36,755 nucleotides of DNA, taken from Candidatus Uhrbacteria bacterium. Lineage in GTDB: Bacteria > Patescibacteriota > Patescibacteriia > 2-12-FULL-60-25. The position numbers were made by a program, and so were the translations under genes. Positions 26,753 through 35,551 of the stretch are shown here, in pieces (positions within the stretch are counted from its first letter, which is position 1; each line of letters begins with the position of its first letter). The notes beneath the pieces are model-generated. The model worked only from the letters and a program-made list of their open reading frames with translations, was not told the DNA's origin and did not search any database. The DNA is taken from the NCBI GenBank assembly GCA_009691315.1, contig SICT01000002.1, positions 1-36,755 on the forward strand, written 5' to 3'.

Positions 26753-27226
26753 TTATTTATGATACGTTTTTCCCGACAGAATCATCTCGGCGCGATAGAG
26801 TTGTTCAAGGAGTGTGATGCGGGCAAGAAGATGAGGGAGGGTGTGTTTGCCAAAAGACAGAACATGATGCGCGCGCTCCTTGATCGACGAGTCTAAGCCC
26901 CACGATCCACCGATCAGAAAAACAACGGGCCGGCCACCAGCAGACCACTCACTCATTTTTTTTGCGAGCATCGTCGACGACAGATTTTGGCCGGTTTCAT
27001 CCAGCGCGATTACCCAAGCAGAAGCGGGGAGCGACTTGAGTAGAGATTCGGCTTCAAGTCTTCTGGTTTTCTCTTCGTTTGGTTTGGCAGAGCCTTGATG
27101 CCCTTCGGGCAATTCAATCAGTTGAATTTTCGCCATGGACCCAAGTCGTTCGATGTAGGTGTGGATAGCTTCTTTTTGCCAGGCTTCATGGGGCTTGCCA
27201 ATCGCTCGAATCATGAGGAAATGCAT
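26753..27226 (-). CDS. rlmH: 23S rRNA (pseudouridine-1915-N3)-methyltransferase RlmH
   Basis: VVFLIGGSWGLDSSIKERAHHVLSFGKHTLPHLLARITLLEQLYRAEMILSGKTYHK, WVIALDETGQNLSS. Confidence 0.95.
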   Translation of the reverse strand: MHFLMIRAIGKPHEAWQKEAIHTYIERLGSMAKIQLIELPEGHQGSAKPNEEKTRRLEAESLLKSLPASAWVIALDETGQNLSSTMLAKKMSEWSAGGRPVVFLIGGSWGLDSSIKERAHHVLSFGKHTLPHLLARITLLEQLYRAEMILSGKTYHK

Positions 27227-27252
27227 AGGATTTTTCGCTGGAGAATAAAGAC

Positions 27253-27281
27253 TTGACAAAGGTTTTAGGTTTCTATAAACT
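27253..27281 (+). promoter_or_regulatory. sigma70-like promoter TTGACA-17-TAAACT (TATAAA overlaps at 15 nt)
   Basis: cttgacaaaggttttaggtttctataaact. Confidence 0.55.
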
Positions 27282-27304
27282 GCGGGCACTTTGATACCCC
27301 CATG

Positions 27305-27475
27305 TCCCCCTCCGTTAAAGCTTCGGGGAACCACTGGAGATCCTATGAGCTACACCATTTTCGCGAGCACGAACTCGCTTCACGGCTAAGCACTTGGAAC
27401 CTCCATAGGGGTACACCGCTTGGCCGACCGCCAGGCGGTTTTTTTCTCCCCCTCCGCTAAAGCTTCGGGGGACAG
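27305..27475. repeat. Two direct copies of a CCCCTCCG(T/C)TAAAGCTTCGGGG palindromic repeat
   Basis: cccctccgttaaagcttcgggg near 27309 and cccctccgctaaagcttcgggg near 27451. Confidence 0.65.
27421..27447 (+). terminator. Terminator-like hairpin upstream of 23S
   Basis: ggccgaccgccaggcggttttttt. Confidence 0.6.
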
Positions 27476-27991
27476 GCCCACAATAACATAAGAAGAGTCA
27501 GTCAGTGATGAGTCCTGATCTTGATCACGATTCGTCAGTGTCTGTCTCACAAGAGTTCTGGATGAGATGAGTGGGTTGGACCGGTCTTCGACAACCAAAT
27601 AGCACAATCAGTATGTGATATGTGCAAGGCATTGGAACGTTTGTGTACAGCAAACGTTCACAACCCAAATTGTAAGCAATAAAAAATACACCTTAAAGAA
27701 ATCTGTCATTCAATCTTATCTCTATCAATAACATGGGAGGGATGAGCATCTGGATGGCCGAAGCACGTAAGGGCGTACGGTGGATGGCTAGGCAGAGAGG
27801 AGCCGATGAAGGACGTGGCAGCCTGCGATAAGTCTCGGGGAGGTGGCAAGCAACCTTTGATCCGAGAATGTCCGAATGGGGAAACCTTTCCGCATAAACT
27901 GCGGAAGCTCGACCTCTGAATACATAGGAGGCGAGAGGGCACCTGGGGAAGTGAAACATCTCAGTACCCAGAGGAAAAGAAACAAATATAC

Positions 27992-28047
27992 GCAGACTTT
28001 TTATCCCGCAATGATTCTTCATGAATCACACGGGATAAAAAGTCTGC
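27992..28047 (+). other. Hairpin intervening-sequence-like insertion in 23S rRNA
   Basis: gcagactttttatcccg…cgggataaaaagtctgc (17-bp perfect stem) with inner tgattc/gaatca, inserted between agaaacaaata and attccc…agtagcggcgagcgaa. Confidence 0.75.
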
Positions 28048-28991
28048 ATGATTCCCTTAGTAGCGGCGAGCGAAACGGGACGAGCCCAAACCTTTATCAT
28101 TAACCTTTGTAAGAAGTTAGACGCAAGTTTAGCAACGAGCAGAGGGGCGAGCGTGGGCTTTCGTGATAAGGGGGTTGCGGGACGGAACATGCCAATCCCA
28201 TGAGCGGCATGAAGAGAAGATCACGTTAGTTGAATCCACTGGAAAGTGGAACCATAGACGGTGATAGTCCGGTAAACGAAAATTTGATCTTCCTTCAGTT
28301 CCTGATCCAAAGTACTACGAGGCTCGAGAAACCTCGTAGGAAGCAGCCACGACGATGTGGCAAGGCTAAATACTCCTCCTGACCGATAGTGAACAAGTAC
28401 AGTGATGGAAAGCTGAAAAGTAGCCCGGGAGGGCGATGAAATAGTATCTGAAACCGTACGCTTACAAGGAGTTGGAGTGGTTGTCGCAAGACAACCATGA
28501 CAGCGTTCCTATTGAAGAATGAGCCGACGAGTGTGATATACGTCGCTTGGTTAAGCCCCTGCGGGGGCGAAGCCGTAGTGAAAGCGAGCCTGAATAGGGC
28601 GTTTGTGGCGTATACACGACCCGAAACCCGGTGATCTAACCATGTCCAGGATGAAGTCCCGCGAAAGCGGGATGGAGGTCCGAACCCACGAGCCGTGCAA
28701 CACTCGGGGATGAGATGTGGTTAGAGGTGAAATTCCAATCGAACTGGGTGATAGCTGGTTCTCCCTGAAATAGATTTTGGTCTAGCGCTGATTAATAGCA
28801 TAACGGAGGTAGAGCACTGAATGGGGCCTGGGGCGCAAGCCTACAGTTTCCAACCAAACTCCGAATGCCGTTATGTGTTCCCAGCAGTCAGTCCTTGGGG
28901 GCTAAGCTCCAATGGACAAAAGGGAAACAGCCCTTGATCGCAGACTAAGGTCCCTAAATTCTTCCTCAGTGTCAAAGGTGGTCAGGTGACT

Positions 28992-29029
<38 letters not shown>

Positions 29030-29870
29030 TAAAGAAAGCGTAACAGCTCACTGGTCAAGTTGCTCGGCGCCGAAAACTTATCGGGGCTTAAGGAAGATAC
29101 CGAAGTCGCGGATTCATTTGATCTTCGGATCGAGTGAGTGGTAAGGGAGCATTCTCTTTGCGCCGAAGCGGAAGGCGTGAGCCACCGTGGAGCGGAGAGA
29201 AGTGAGAATGTCGGCATGAGTAGCAAAAAGACAGGTGAAAATCCTGTCCACCATAAACCCAAGGTTTCCAGGGCAACGCGAATCGTCCCTGGGTTAGTCG
29301 GTCCTAAGGCGAGGCTGAAAAGCGTAGTCGATGGACAGCAGGTTAATATTCCTGCACTTCCCTATTTTTTCGACGGAGTGACACATCGTTCAACTGGTCG
29401 AGTCTCTTGGAATGAGACTTCGGGCACGAAGGGGTGATTGATAGGTAAATCCGTCAGTCGCAAACCTCGTTGTGATCGTAAGTTTGCTGAAAGGCAAGCA
29501 AGGGCCGGGACTGCGGTGTCGAGAAAACCTCCTAGAGCTAAGGATAGGGGAACCGTACCGTAAACCGACACAGGTGGGTGGGCATACGTGTGCCAAGGTG
29601 TACGAGAGAACCCATGTTTAGGAACTCGGCAATACAACGGCCGTACCTTCGGTATAAGGCCTGCCCAGAGCAATCTGGGCCGCAGCTAAAGACGCTTTCC
29701 GACTGTTTACCAAAAACACAGCTTCCTGCTAAACCGCAAGGTGATGTATAGGAAGTGATGCCTGGCCAGTGTCAGAACGTTAAGGAGAGGGGTCATCCCG
29801 CAGCAATGCGGGGGCAGCTCTGAACTGAAGCGCTGATGAACGCCGGCGATAACTATAATCGTCCTAAGGT

Positions 29871-30602
29871 TCGCGAACTCTCTTTTGAGGGTGAGCGAAG
29901 GACTGGGACGATTGTAGGCAAATTGGTAAATCGCAATAAGCTGCCTCGCTCAGTAGTAATATTGAGTTGGTCTAAAAATAATTGGCTATATGCTGGAAAA
30001 TCTAGAAATGATAATGCAACTAGGGTATAATTCGACCATAGATTTATGCCCAAGAAAATCGTTTCAGACAATCAGCAGGAAAGGCCAGAAATCATTTATT
30101 GGATCTGTGGGTTTGTCGATGGTGAAGGATGCTTCTCGGTAAGTATCATTCGCAATCAAACCACGAGCCTTGGATGGCAAGTGTTCCCAGAGTTTGTTGT
30201 CACGCAGGGAGAGAAGAGCAGATTCGCGCTAGAGAAAATAAAGGAATATTTTCAGTGCGGTGAGATCTACCTCAATCGGCGTCACGATAATCACAAGGAA
30301 TCACTCCTACGATTCTGTGTTCGATCGCAAAAGGATCTTCGAGAAAAGATTATACCTTTCTTCTCCAAGTTTCCTCTGCATACTGCGAAACGAGAAGATT
30401 TCAAAAAGTTTGTGAAAATCCTTCAGTTCATGAAGCGAGGAGATCACAAACAATTAAAAGGAATCCGATCGATCGCAGGGATTATTCAAAATATGAATCG
30501 AAAAGTGCCATCACGATTTCTGGAATCCTCAGAGACTACACGCCAATCCCCCGATGTAACATCGGGGTGAAGATATAGTCCTTCGTCATCAAGGAAACGA
30601 AA
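29871..30602 (+). other. Group I intron in 23S rRNA (after the H69 region; E. coli about 1926-1931)
   Basis: Interrupts the conserved cctaaggt|agcgaaattccttg; core aagatatagtcc at about 30570, P7 partner agacta, P8-like ccccgatg/catcgggg; boundaries approximate. Confidence 0.85.
30046..30570 (+). CDS. Intron-encoded LAGLIDADG homing endonuclease
   Basis: IIYWICGFVDGEGCFSVSIIRNQ…FPEFVVTQGEKSRFALEKIKEYFQCGEIY…LRFCVRSQKDLREKIIPFFSKFPL. Confidence 0.92.
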   Translation: MPKKIVSDNQQERPEIIYWICGFVDGEGCFSVSIIRNQTTSLGWQVFPEFVVTQGEKSRFALEKIKEYFQCGEIYLNRRHDNHKESLLRFCVRSQKDLREKIIPFFSKFPLHTAKREDFKKFVKILQFMKRGDHKQLKGIRSIAGIIQNMNRKVPSRFLESSETTRQSPDVTSG

Positions 30603-31148
30603 AGCGAAATTCCTTGTCGGGTGAGTTCCGACCCGCACGAATGGCATAACGAGAGAGCGACTGTCTCAACATGGGACTCGGTGAAATTGCAAGTGGGGTG
30701 AAGATGCCCTGTACGCGCAGTCAGACGAAAAGACCCCGTGAAGCTTTACTATAAGTTGATATTGGGTATCGGTTTAGCATGTTCAGCGTAGGTGGGAGCG
30801 TAAGCACCAATGAGACACCACCCTTGCTCTATCGTTATTCTTATCACCGTCCGTGAAACCGGATGGTGAGACAGTATCTGCTGGGTAGTTTAACTGGGGC
30901 GGTTGCCTCCCAAAAAGTAACGGAGGCGTTCACAAAGGTCAGCTAGCTCCGGATGGAAATCGGAGCGATTCCGCAATGGGATAAGCTGGCTTAACTGCAA
31001 GACCAACAAGTCGAGCAGATGCGAAAGCAGGACATAGTGATCCGACCGTACGATATCGGACGGCGGAAGCTCAACGGATAAAAGCTACTCCGGGGATAAC
31101 AGGCTGATCTGGTCCAAGAGTCCACATCGACGACCAGGTTTGGCACCT

Positions 31149-31448
31149 TAATTAACATCGGGGTGCATCAGAAGTGATTCTGATCCAAAAAATACGGCTA
31201 TAACGGTGAAACCGTCAGTGACACAGTGGAAGAGTCGTGTCACCCGGCAATACCGTGGGAAGTTATCGAGTCAAACTTGATAACCCCGTAACGACTGACC
31301 CGAAAGGGGAGAGTCCCGCCATCCGGTGGGGCTAATACGCCGACGCTCGCTAAAAAAACCGAGATTACGCCTCAGAACGGCTACGATCCGGAGCGAGATG
31401 AAGATATAGTCTGGACCATATGAAAATATGGAGTGAGAAGTCCGACAG
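31149..31448 (+). other. ORF-less group I intron in 23S rRNA at the L2500-equivalent site
   Basis: Interrupts tttggcacct|cgatgtcgg; P1 GCACCU/GGGUGC with U.G at the splice site; core gatgaagatatagtctgg; last intron nucleotide is G. Confidence 0.9.
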
Positions 31449-31464
31449 CGATGTCGGCCCATCG

Positions 31465-31560
<96 letters not shown>

Positions 31561-32002
31561 CTGTCTACTGTGCGCGTGGAAAGTTGCGAGGGCGAATCTC
31601 TAGTACGAGAGGACCGAGATTCATAGACCTCTAGTGTGCCGGCTGTCCTACCAAGGGCACCGTCGGGTAGCTACGTCTAGCACGGATAAACGCTGAAAGC
31701 ATCTAAGCGTGAAGCCGTCCTCAAGATTAACTTTCATTATGAGGATCCTCCGAGACCAGGAGGTTGATAGGTGGTAGGTGTAAGAGTCGCAAGACTTTGA
31801 GCCGAGCCATACTAATCGTCCCATGCTTCGGCCATCTAGCTGGCCCCGTGATCGATTTACTCGATTTTACGGGGATGATGGCTGAAATTCACAAGGTGTA
31901 TAGGCTTACAATCTGCCTTGCACATACTACATACTGATCCGTTGTGCCACCGACTTTGCTTTTGCAATCTACAAGCCACGGTCTTGTTTTTGTGAGGCGG
32001 GG

Positions 32003-32118
32003 CCGGTGGCCCAAGCGACAAGGATACACCCGTTCCCATCCCGAACACGGCAGTTAAGCTTGTCAGCAGCGATGGTACTTGGACCCAACCCGGTCCTGGG
32101 AGAGTAGCCCGCTGCCGG
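32003..32118 (+). rRNA. 5S rRNA
   Basis: ccggtggc…ccgttcccatcccgaacacggcagttaagc…ggtcctgggagagtagcccgctgccgg. Confidence 0.95.
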
Positions 32119-32123
32119 ATTAC

Positions 32124-32154
32124 GAAAAACACTCGTCTGACGACGGGTGTTTTT
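32124..32154 (+). terminator. Terminator of 23S-5S operon
   Basis: gaaaaacactcgtctgacgacgggtgttttt. Confidence 0.85.
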
Positions 32155-32174
32155 GATTTTTTATACTTCCAGTC

Positions 32175-32203
32175 TTGACAAAAGGCTATTTTTCAATTAT
32201 AAC
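32175..32203 (+). promoter_or_regulatory. sigma70-like promoter TTGACA-17-TATAAC
   Basis: ttgaca aaaggctatttttcaat tataac. Confidence 0.75.
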
Positions 32204-32297
32204 CATCAACATCAGGCTTCCCTAATGTCGGGTTGCCTGCGTCGCTCAAAACTTGAAAAGAAAAAACCCTCATGAGGTCCGCCGGAGGAATTCGTAC

Positions 32298-32762
32298 ATG
32301 GTGATCAAAATCGATATCGAAACCAAAATGAAACGACCTCGTAAGAAGGAGTACCACGGGACGATCCAGATCACGGTGGACGAACCAGCGATCATCCGAT
32401 CATTCGAGTTCGCCGTCGAGAATCCATTCGACTCAACGGTGCATCTCGTGCTGCGAAGCGACCAACGGGTCGTGGTCGATCTGAACAGCTCCAGTGAGCA
32501 GGCGTTTCTCGCTCTCACCGAGTCCCAACGATTCCTGCTCATGATGGTCAACGCAGTCGTCATAGAGAGTATCAGCACCTACGATGGTCGATTCGTTGAA
32601 AGCGACGACCGTGCGGCGATGGAAAGCTACGATAGAATCCCAAGAGAAATGGCGGCGTTTGGTGGACATGCCGCATATTCCACTCGCGCCTCCCGCGAAC
32701 TACGGCCAAAAGACGATAAGACCGTCGCTCTGGTCTGCCACGTTCTCGGCATCGCGGCCTGA
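32298..32762 (+). CDS. Orphan hypothetical protein with strong SD
   Basis: gccggaggaattcgtacATG; own promoter upstream. Confidence 0.6.
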   Translation: MVIKIDIETKMKRPRKKEYHGTIQITVDEPAIIRSFEFAVENPFDSTVHLVLRSDQRVVVDLNSSSEQAFLALTESQRFLLMMVNAVVIESISTYDGRFVESDDRAAMESYDRIPREMAAFGGHAAYSTRASRELRPKDDKTVALVCHVLGIAA

Positions 32763-32926
32763 ACGTCTCTTCACGCATCCACGCGCAAGGAGTGCATCCG
32801 TCACAACTGTGACAGATCCGCGCTCCCAGTCGTGTCGGGTGCGCTTTTTATTTTTATACGAGAGTATAGGACAACGTGTGTTTTTGATTTTTGACCTGAT
32901 CCTTTATACTACTATCGCTATTGAAT

Positions 32927-33352
32927 ATGAAAAAGAATACAGACGATAAAAAAGATATCTACGTTGATCCAAAACATGAAGAACATGCTTTTGATTTCGA
33001 TTTTTGGAGGGATAATAAAAAGCTCTGGGCTTTGAACGTACCGGTTGAGGATATGGATATTAATGAATTAAGATGGATTTTGGATGTGCCGTTTTGGGAA
33101 GATGAAAAAGGGAATATCGTGATCACGCCAAACGAAGTGATCCAGGACTTAGATCGATACCCTGACCATCGTGATCGAATACAGGCGGCTGACACCTTTT
33201 ATCCCTTAGACATTATGAAAAATAAAAAAGGAAGATGGCTTACGCTAGATGGATTACATCGTTTAGTGAAACTCATTATTGAAGGCGAGACCGTCGTTAA
33301 AGTCCGAAAAATTCCACTGGAGATGGTTCATCTAACGAAGAGAGATAATTGA
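32927..33352 (+). CDS. ParB-like domain protein (putative)
   Basis: GRWLTLDGLHRLVKLIIEGETVVKVRKIPLE resembles the ParB/Srx DGxHR motif. Confidence 0.5.
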   Translation: MKKNTDDKKDIYVDPKHEEHAFDFDFWRDNKKLWALNVPVEDMDINELRWILDVPFWEDEKGNIVITPNEVIQDLDRYPDHRDRIQAADTFYPLDIMKNKKGRWLTLDGLHRLVKLIIEGETVVKVRKIPLEMVHLTKRDN

Positions 33353-33362
33353 AACATACCTT

Positions 33363-33935
33363 ATGCTCCCTGAACGTATCGCTGCCTTTTTCTCGAGATT
33401 TCCTTTGTTGATTTCAACCATCGAAAAATTAAATGCGGCTCATATCTCGTTTGCCATCGGTGGAAGTGGGTGTTTATTTTTGTTTGGGAATGAACGGGTG
33501 CCGGAGGATGCGGATATTTTATTGCCGGATGAGCGGCATGATGAGGCAGATAAAATTTTTGAGATTGAATCGTACACTCATACATCGGAAACAGAACATG
33601 TGCGCAATTCAAATCCTAGCGGTGACCACTCGATTCAACTGACGAGCCAGATCATTTTGAAAATTCAAGGAAAAGAATATCGTTTGAGCCTGACAAAAAA
33701 TGTTTTGGATCATGCGACGACGTTCGATTACCAAGGACAGACGATCACATTACTTCCCGTTGAAGACGTTTTGTTCATTAAAGCGCTTCTGCAACGTGGC
33801 GTAGATGTCGGCAAACATGACATCGAAGATATTCAACGCTTTTTAAAAATTAATCCAGCTATTGATCGTGCGTATCTTGCCTCGCGGGTTGAAGAACTTG
33901 GAGCGGAAGAAAGAGTGGGTAAAATTTTTGATTAA
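33363..33935 (+). CDS. Nucleotidyltransferase-fold protein (putative)
   Basis: HISFAIGGSGCLFLFGNERVPEDADILLPD…VLFIKALLQRGVDVGKHDIEDIQRFL. Confidence 0.55.
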   Translation: MLPERIAAFFSRFPLLISTIEKLNAAHISFAIGGSGCLFLFGNERVPEDADILLPDERHDEADKIFEIESYTHTSETEHVRNSNPSGDHSIQLTSQIILKIQGKEYRLSLTKNVLDHATTFDYQGQTITLLPVEDVLFIKALLQRGVDVGKHDIEDIQRFLKINPAIDRAYLASRVEELGAEERVGKIFD

Positions 33936-33961
33936 AAAAAACGCGGCTTGGGGAAGACGCG

Positions 33962-34993
33962 CTAAAAATGATTGAGGAGCGGAATGAGCAGGGGAGGGTT
34001 GAGTTCCGTCGGGTAGACGTACTCGCCCTTGCGCGGGCCGTCGATCGCGATTGGTGGGCCGCACGTCCGGATCGCTATCGGTGAGCGCCTGCGAACTGAG
34101 GTGTTTGACATGTCCTTGTAGCTTTTCAAGAACTCGGCAAACGCTGGGATCGCGGACTTGCTCTGACTTGCCGCGAAAGCCATCTGTTGTCCCTGTCGAG
34201 ACATGCTGCCATCCAGGACAGGGGTCGTCAGAAGTGACCTGAGATTCGGTCGGCTGGCGATCCAGCTCGCCTGATTGGTGTAGGCCAGGGCCTCGGTCAC
34301 GACCAGGAGAGTCCCGTCCAGATCCTGGCAGGTCATGGCCAGTTTTCCGAATGAGTCCTGGTACACATGGAGCGCGTCCATCATCTTGCGCTTGACGATG
34401 CCATGTGTGATCTCGTGCACCAGATGGTGAGAGATTTCTTCCGCAGACTCTCTCGCCACCATGGTAGGCCAGATCATGAGTCGATCTGCCCCGCCATCAT
34501 ATCCCATGATCGGTCCCTGAACGTTCGCGACTCTGGCCGGTGGCTCGACGATCGGAATGGTCCGATCAAGTTCCGCGATCATGCGTTGAACCTCAGGCCA
34601 CTCCCAGGCGCCCTGAACCATTGGCTGACCCAGGATCATCTCCTTGGCCTGATCGACCTTGGCTCGCAGAGCTTGATCCCGCAGGGGCGATACGCTATCC
34701 GGCGTATACGGGAAACGCTCGAACTCTTTGAAGAGTTCTGCCTGGCGAGTCACGTCTTCCGGCGACGGATGCACGGGAGCGGGTGATCCGTTCCAGCGCT
34801 CGAGCCGCGTCTCGGATACCTGTAGGGCTTGATCCGAATTCGCGCTCACGGTCGGCGGATTCTCCGTCGGTATCTGCCACCAACTGATCACGACCACGAG
34901 TGCGATGAGAACGGTGATCACGATAATGCGTCCACGGCTTTTGTTTGACCGCGGATCCTTCTTGATGTTCTTGGAACGATTGCTTTTGGACAA
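33962..34993 (-). CDS. Membrane-anchored putative zinc metalloprotease (HEITH motif)
   Basis: TM IIVITVLIALVVVISWW; SHHLVHEITHGIVKRK…VVTEALAYTNQASW; TTG start with gaggtga SD. Confidence 0.5.
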   Translation of the reverse strand: MSKSNRSKNIKKDPRSNKSRGRIIVITVLIALVVVISWWQIPTENPPTVSANSDQALQVSETRLERWNGSPAPVHPSPEDVTRQAELFKEFERFPYTPDSVSPLRDQALRAKVDQAKEMILGQPMVQGAWEWPEVQRMIAELDRTIPIVEPPARVANVQGPIMGYDGGADRLMIWPTMVARESAEEISHHLVHEITHGIVKRKMMDALHVYQDSFGKLAMTCQDLDGTLLVVTEALAYTNQASWIASRPNLRSLLTTPVLDGSMSRQGQQMAFAASQSKSAIPAFAEFLKSYKDMSNTSVRRRSPIAIRTCGPPIAIDGPRKGEYVYPTELNPPLLIPLLNHF

Positions 34994-35026
34994 TGGTCAC
35001 CTCTTGAATTGAGAAAGGAACGTGCA

Positions 35027-35055
35027 AGAGTAGCAAAAAAAGACCAAAAAGTCAA
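35027..35055 (-). promoter_or_regulatory. sigma70-like promoter TTGACT-17-TACTCT
   Basis: minus strand ttgact ttttggtctttttttgc tactct. Confidence 0.5.
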
Positions 35056-35131
35056 GCTAAGCCACATTTATCAGGAGTTATCCACTCGACAGGGCTTGCA
35101 AAAAATGCTATTCTGTATTTAACAAAAATAT

Positions 35132-35356
35132 ATGAAAAATAAACCTCATCTTGAAGATCCTCAGCGAGCTCCTGACAAATCGTGGGCAGAAATGCGGGAG
35201 GAACGAGGTTTGCCCATGCCAACAGATGGTCGCTCTTTACGGAGTGATGTCCGAGAACAGGTAGCTAAATCAGCCTCGACTCAAGGGAGCGTAAATCAAG
35301 AAGCTGTTCGTCCGAGCAGGCGCGTTAAAGGTTTTCAGGGTTCGCGATTTAAATAA
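35132..35356 (+). CDS. Small hypothetical protein
   Basis: 74-aa ORF after an AT-rich leader; no recognised domain. Confidence 0.4.
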   Translation: MKNKPHLEDPQRAPDKSWAEMREERGLPMPTDGRSLRSDVREQVAKSASTQGSVNQEAVRPSRRVKGFQGSRFK

Positions 35357-35363
35357 TTGAAAT

Positions 35364-35385
35364 AAATGGGGTCAGACCCCAATTT
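35364..35385. repeat. Palindrome AAATGGGGTCAGACCCCAATTT
   Basis: tggggtcagacccca plus flanking aaa…ttt. Confidence 0.5.
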
Positions 35386-35551
35386 ACTCGTTCGACCACG
35401 AGTGTTTTTGATGTGTTGACACTTTCGCTTTTTTGTACAAGGATAACCGTGATTCTTGAGGGGAGGAACTCAAGGATGGCTGGCTCATCGTAGGAGATGG
35501 GCGCTGTGAGGCACAGGTTGCCTGGTTCAAAACGATTGGAGAGAGGTGGTT

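Noticed and set aside
29836-30030. 64-aa ORF spanning the exon/intron 1 boundary
   Set aside because: Starts in conserved rRNA and covers the intron core; no motif.
31271-31462. 63-aa minus-strand ORF in the second intron
   Set aside because: No homing-endonuclease motif and overlaps structured intron core and exon; intron treated as ORF-less.
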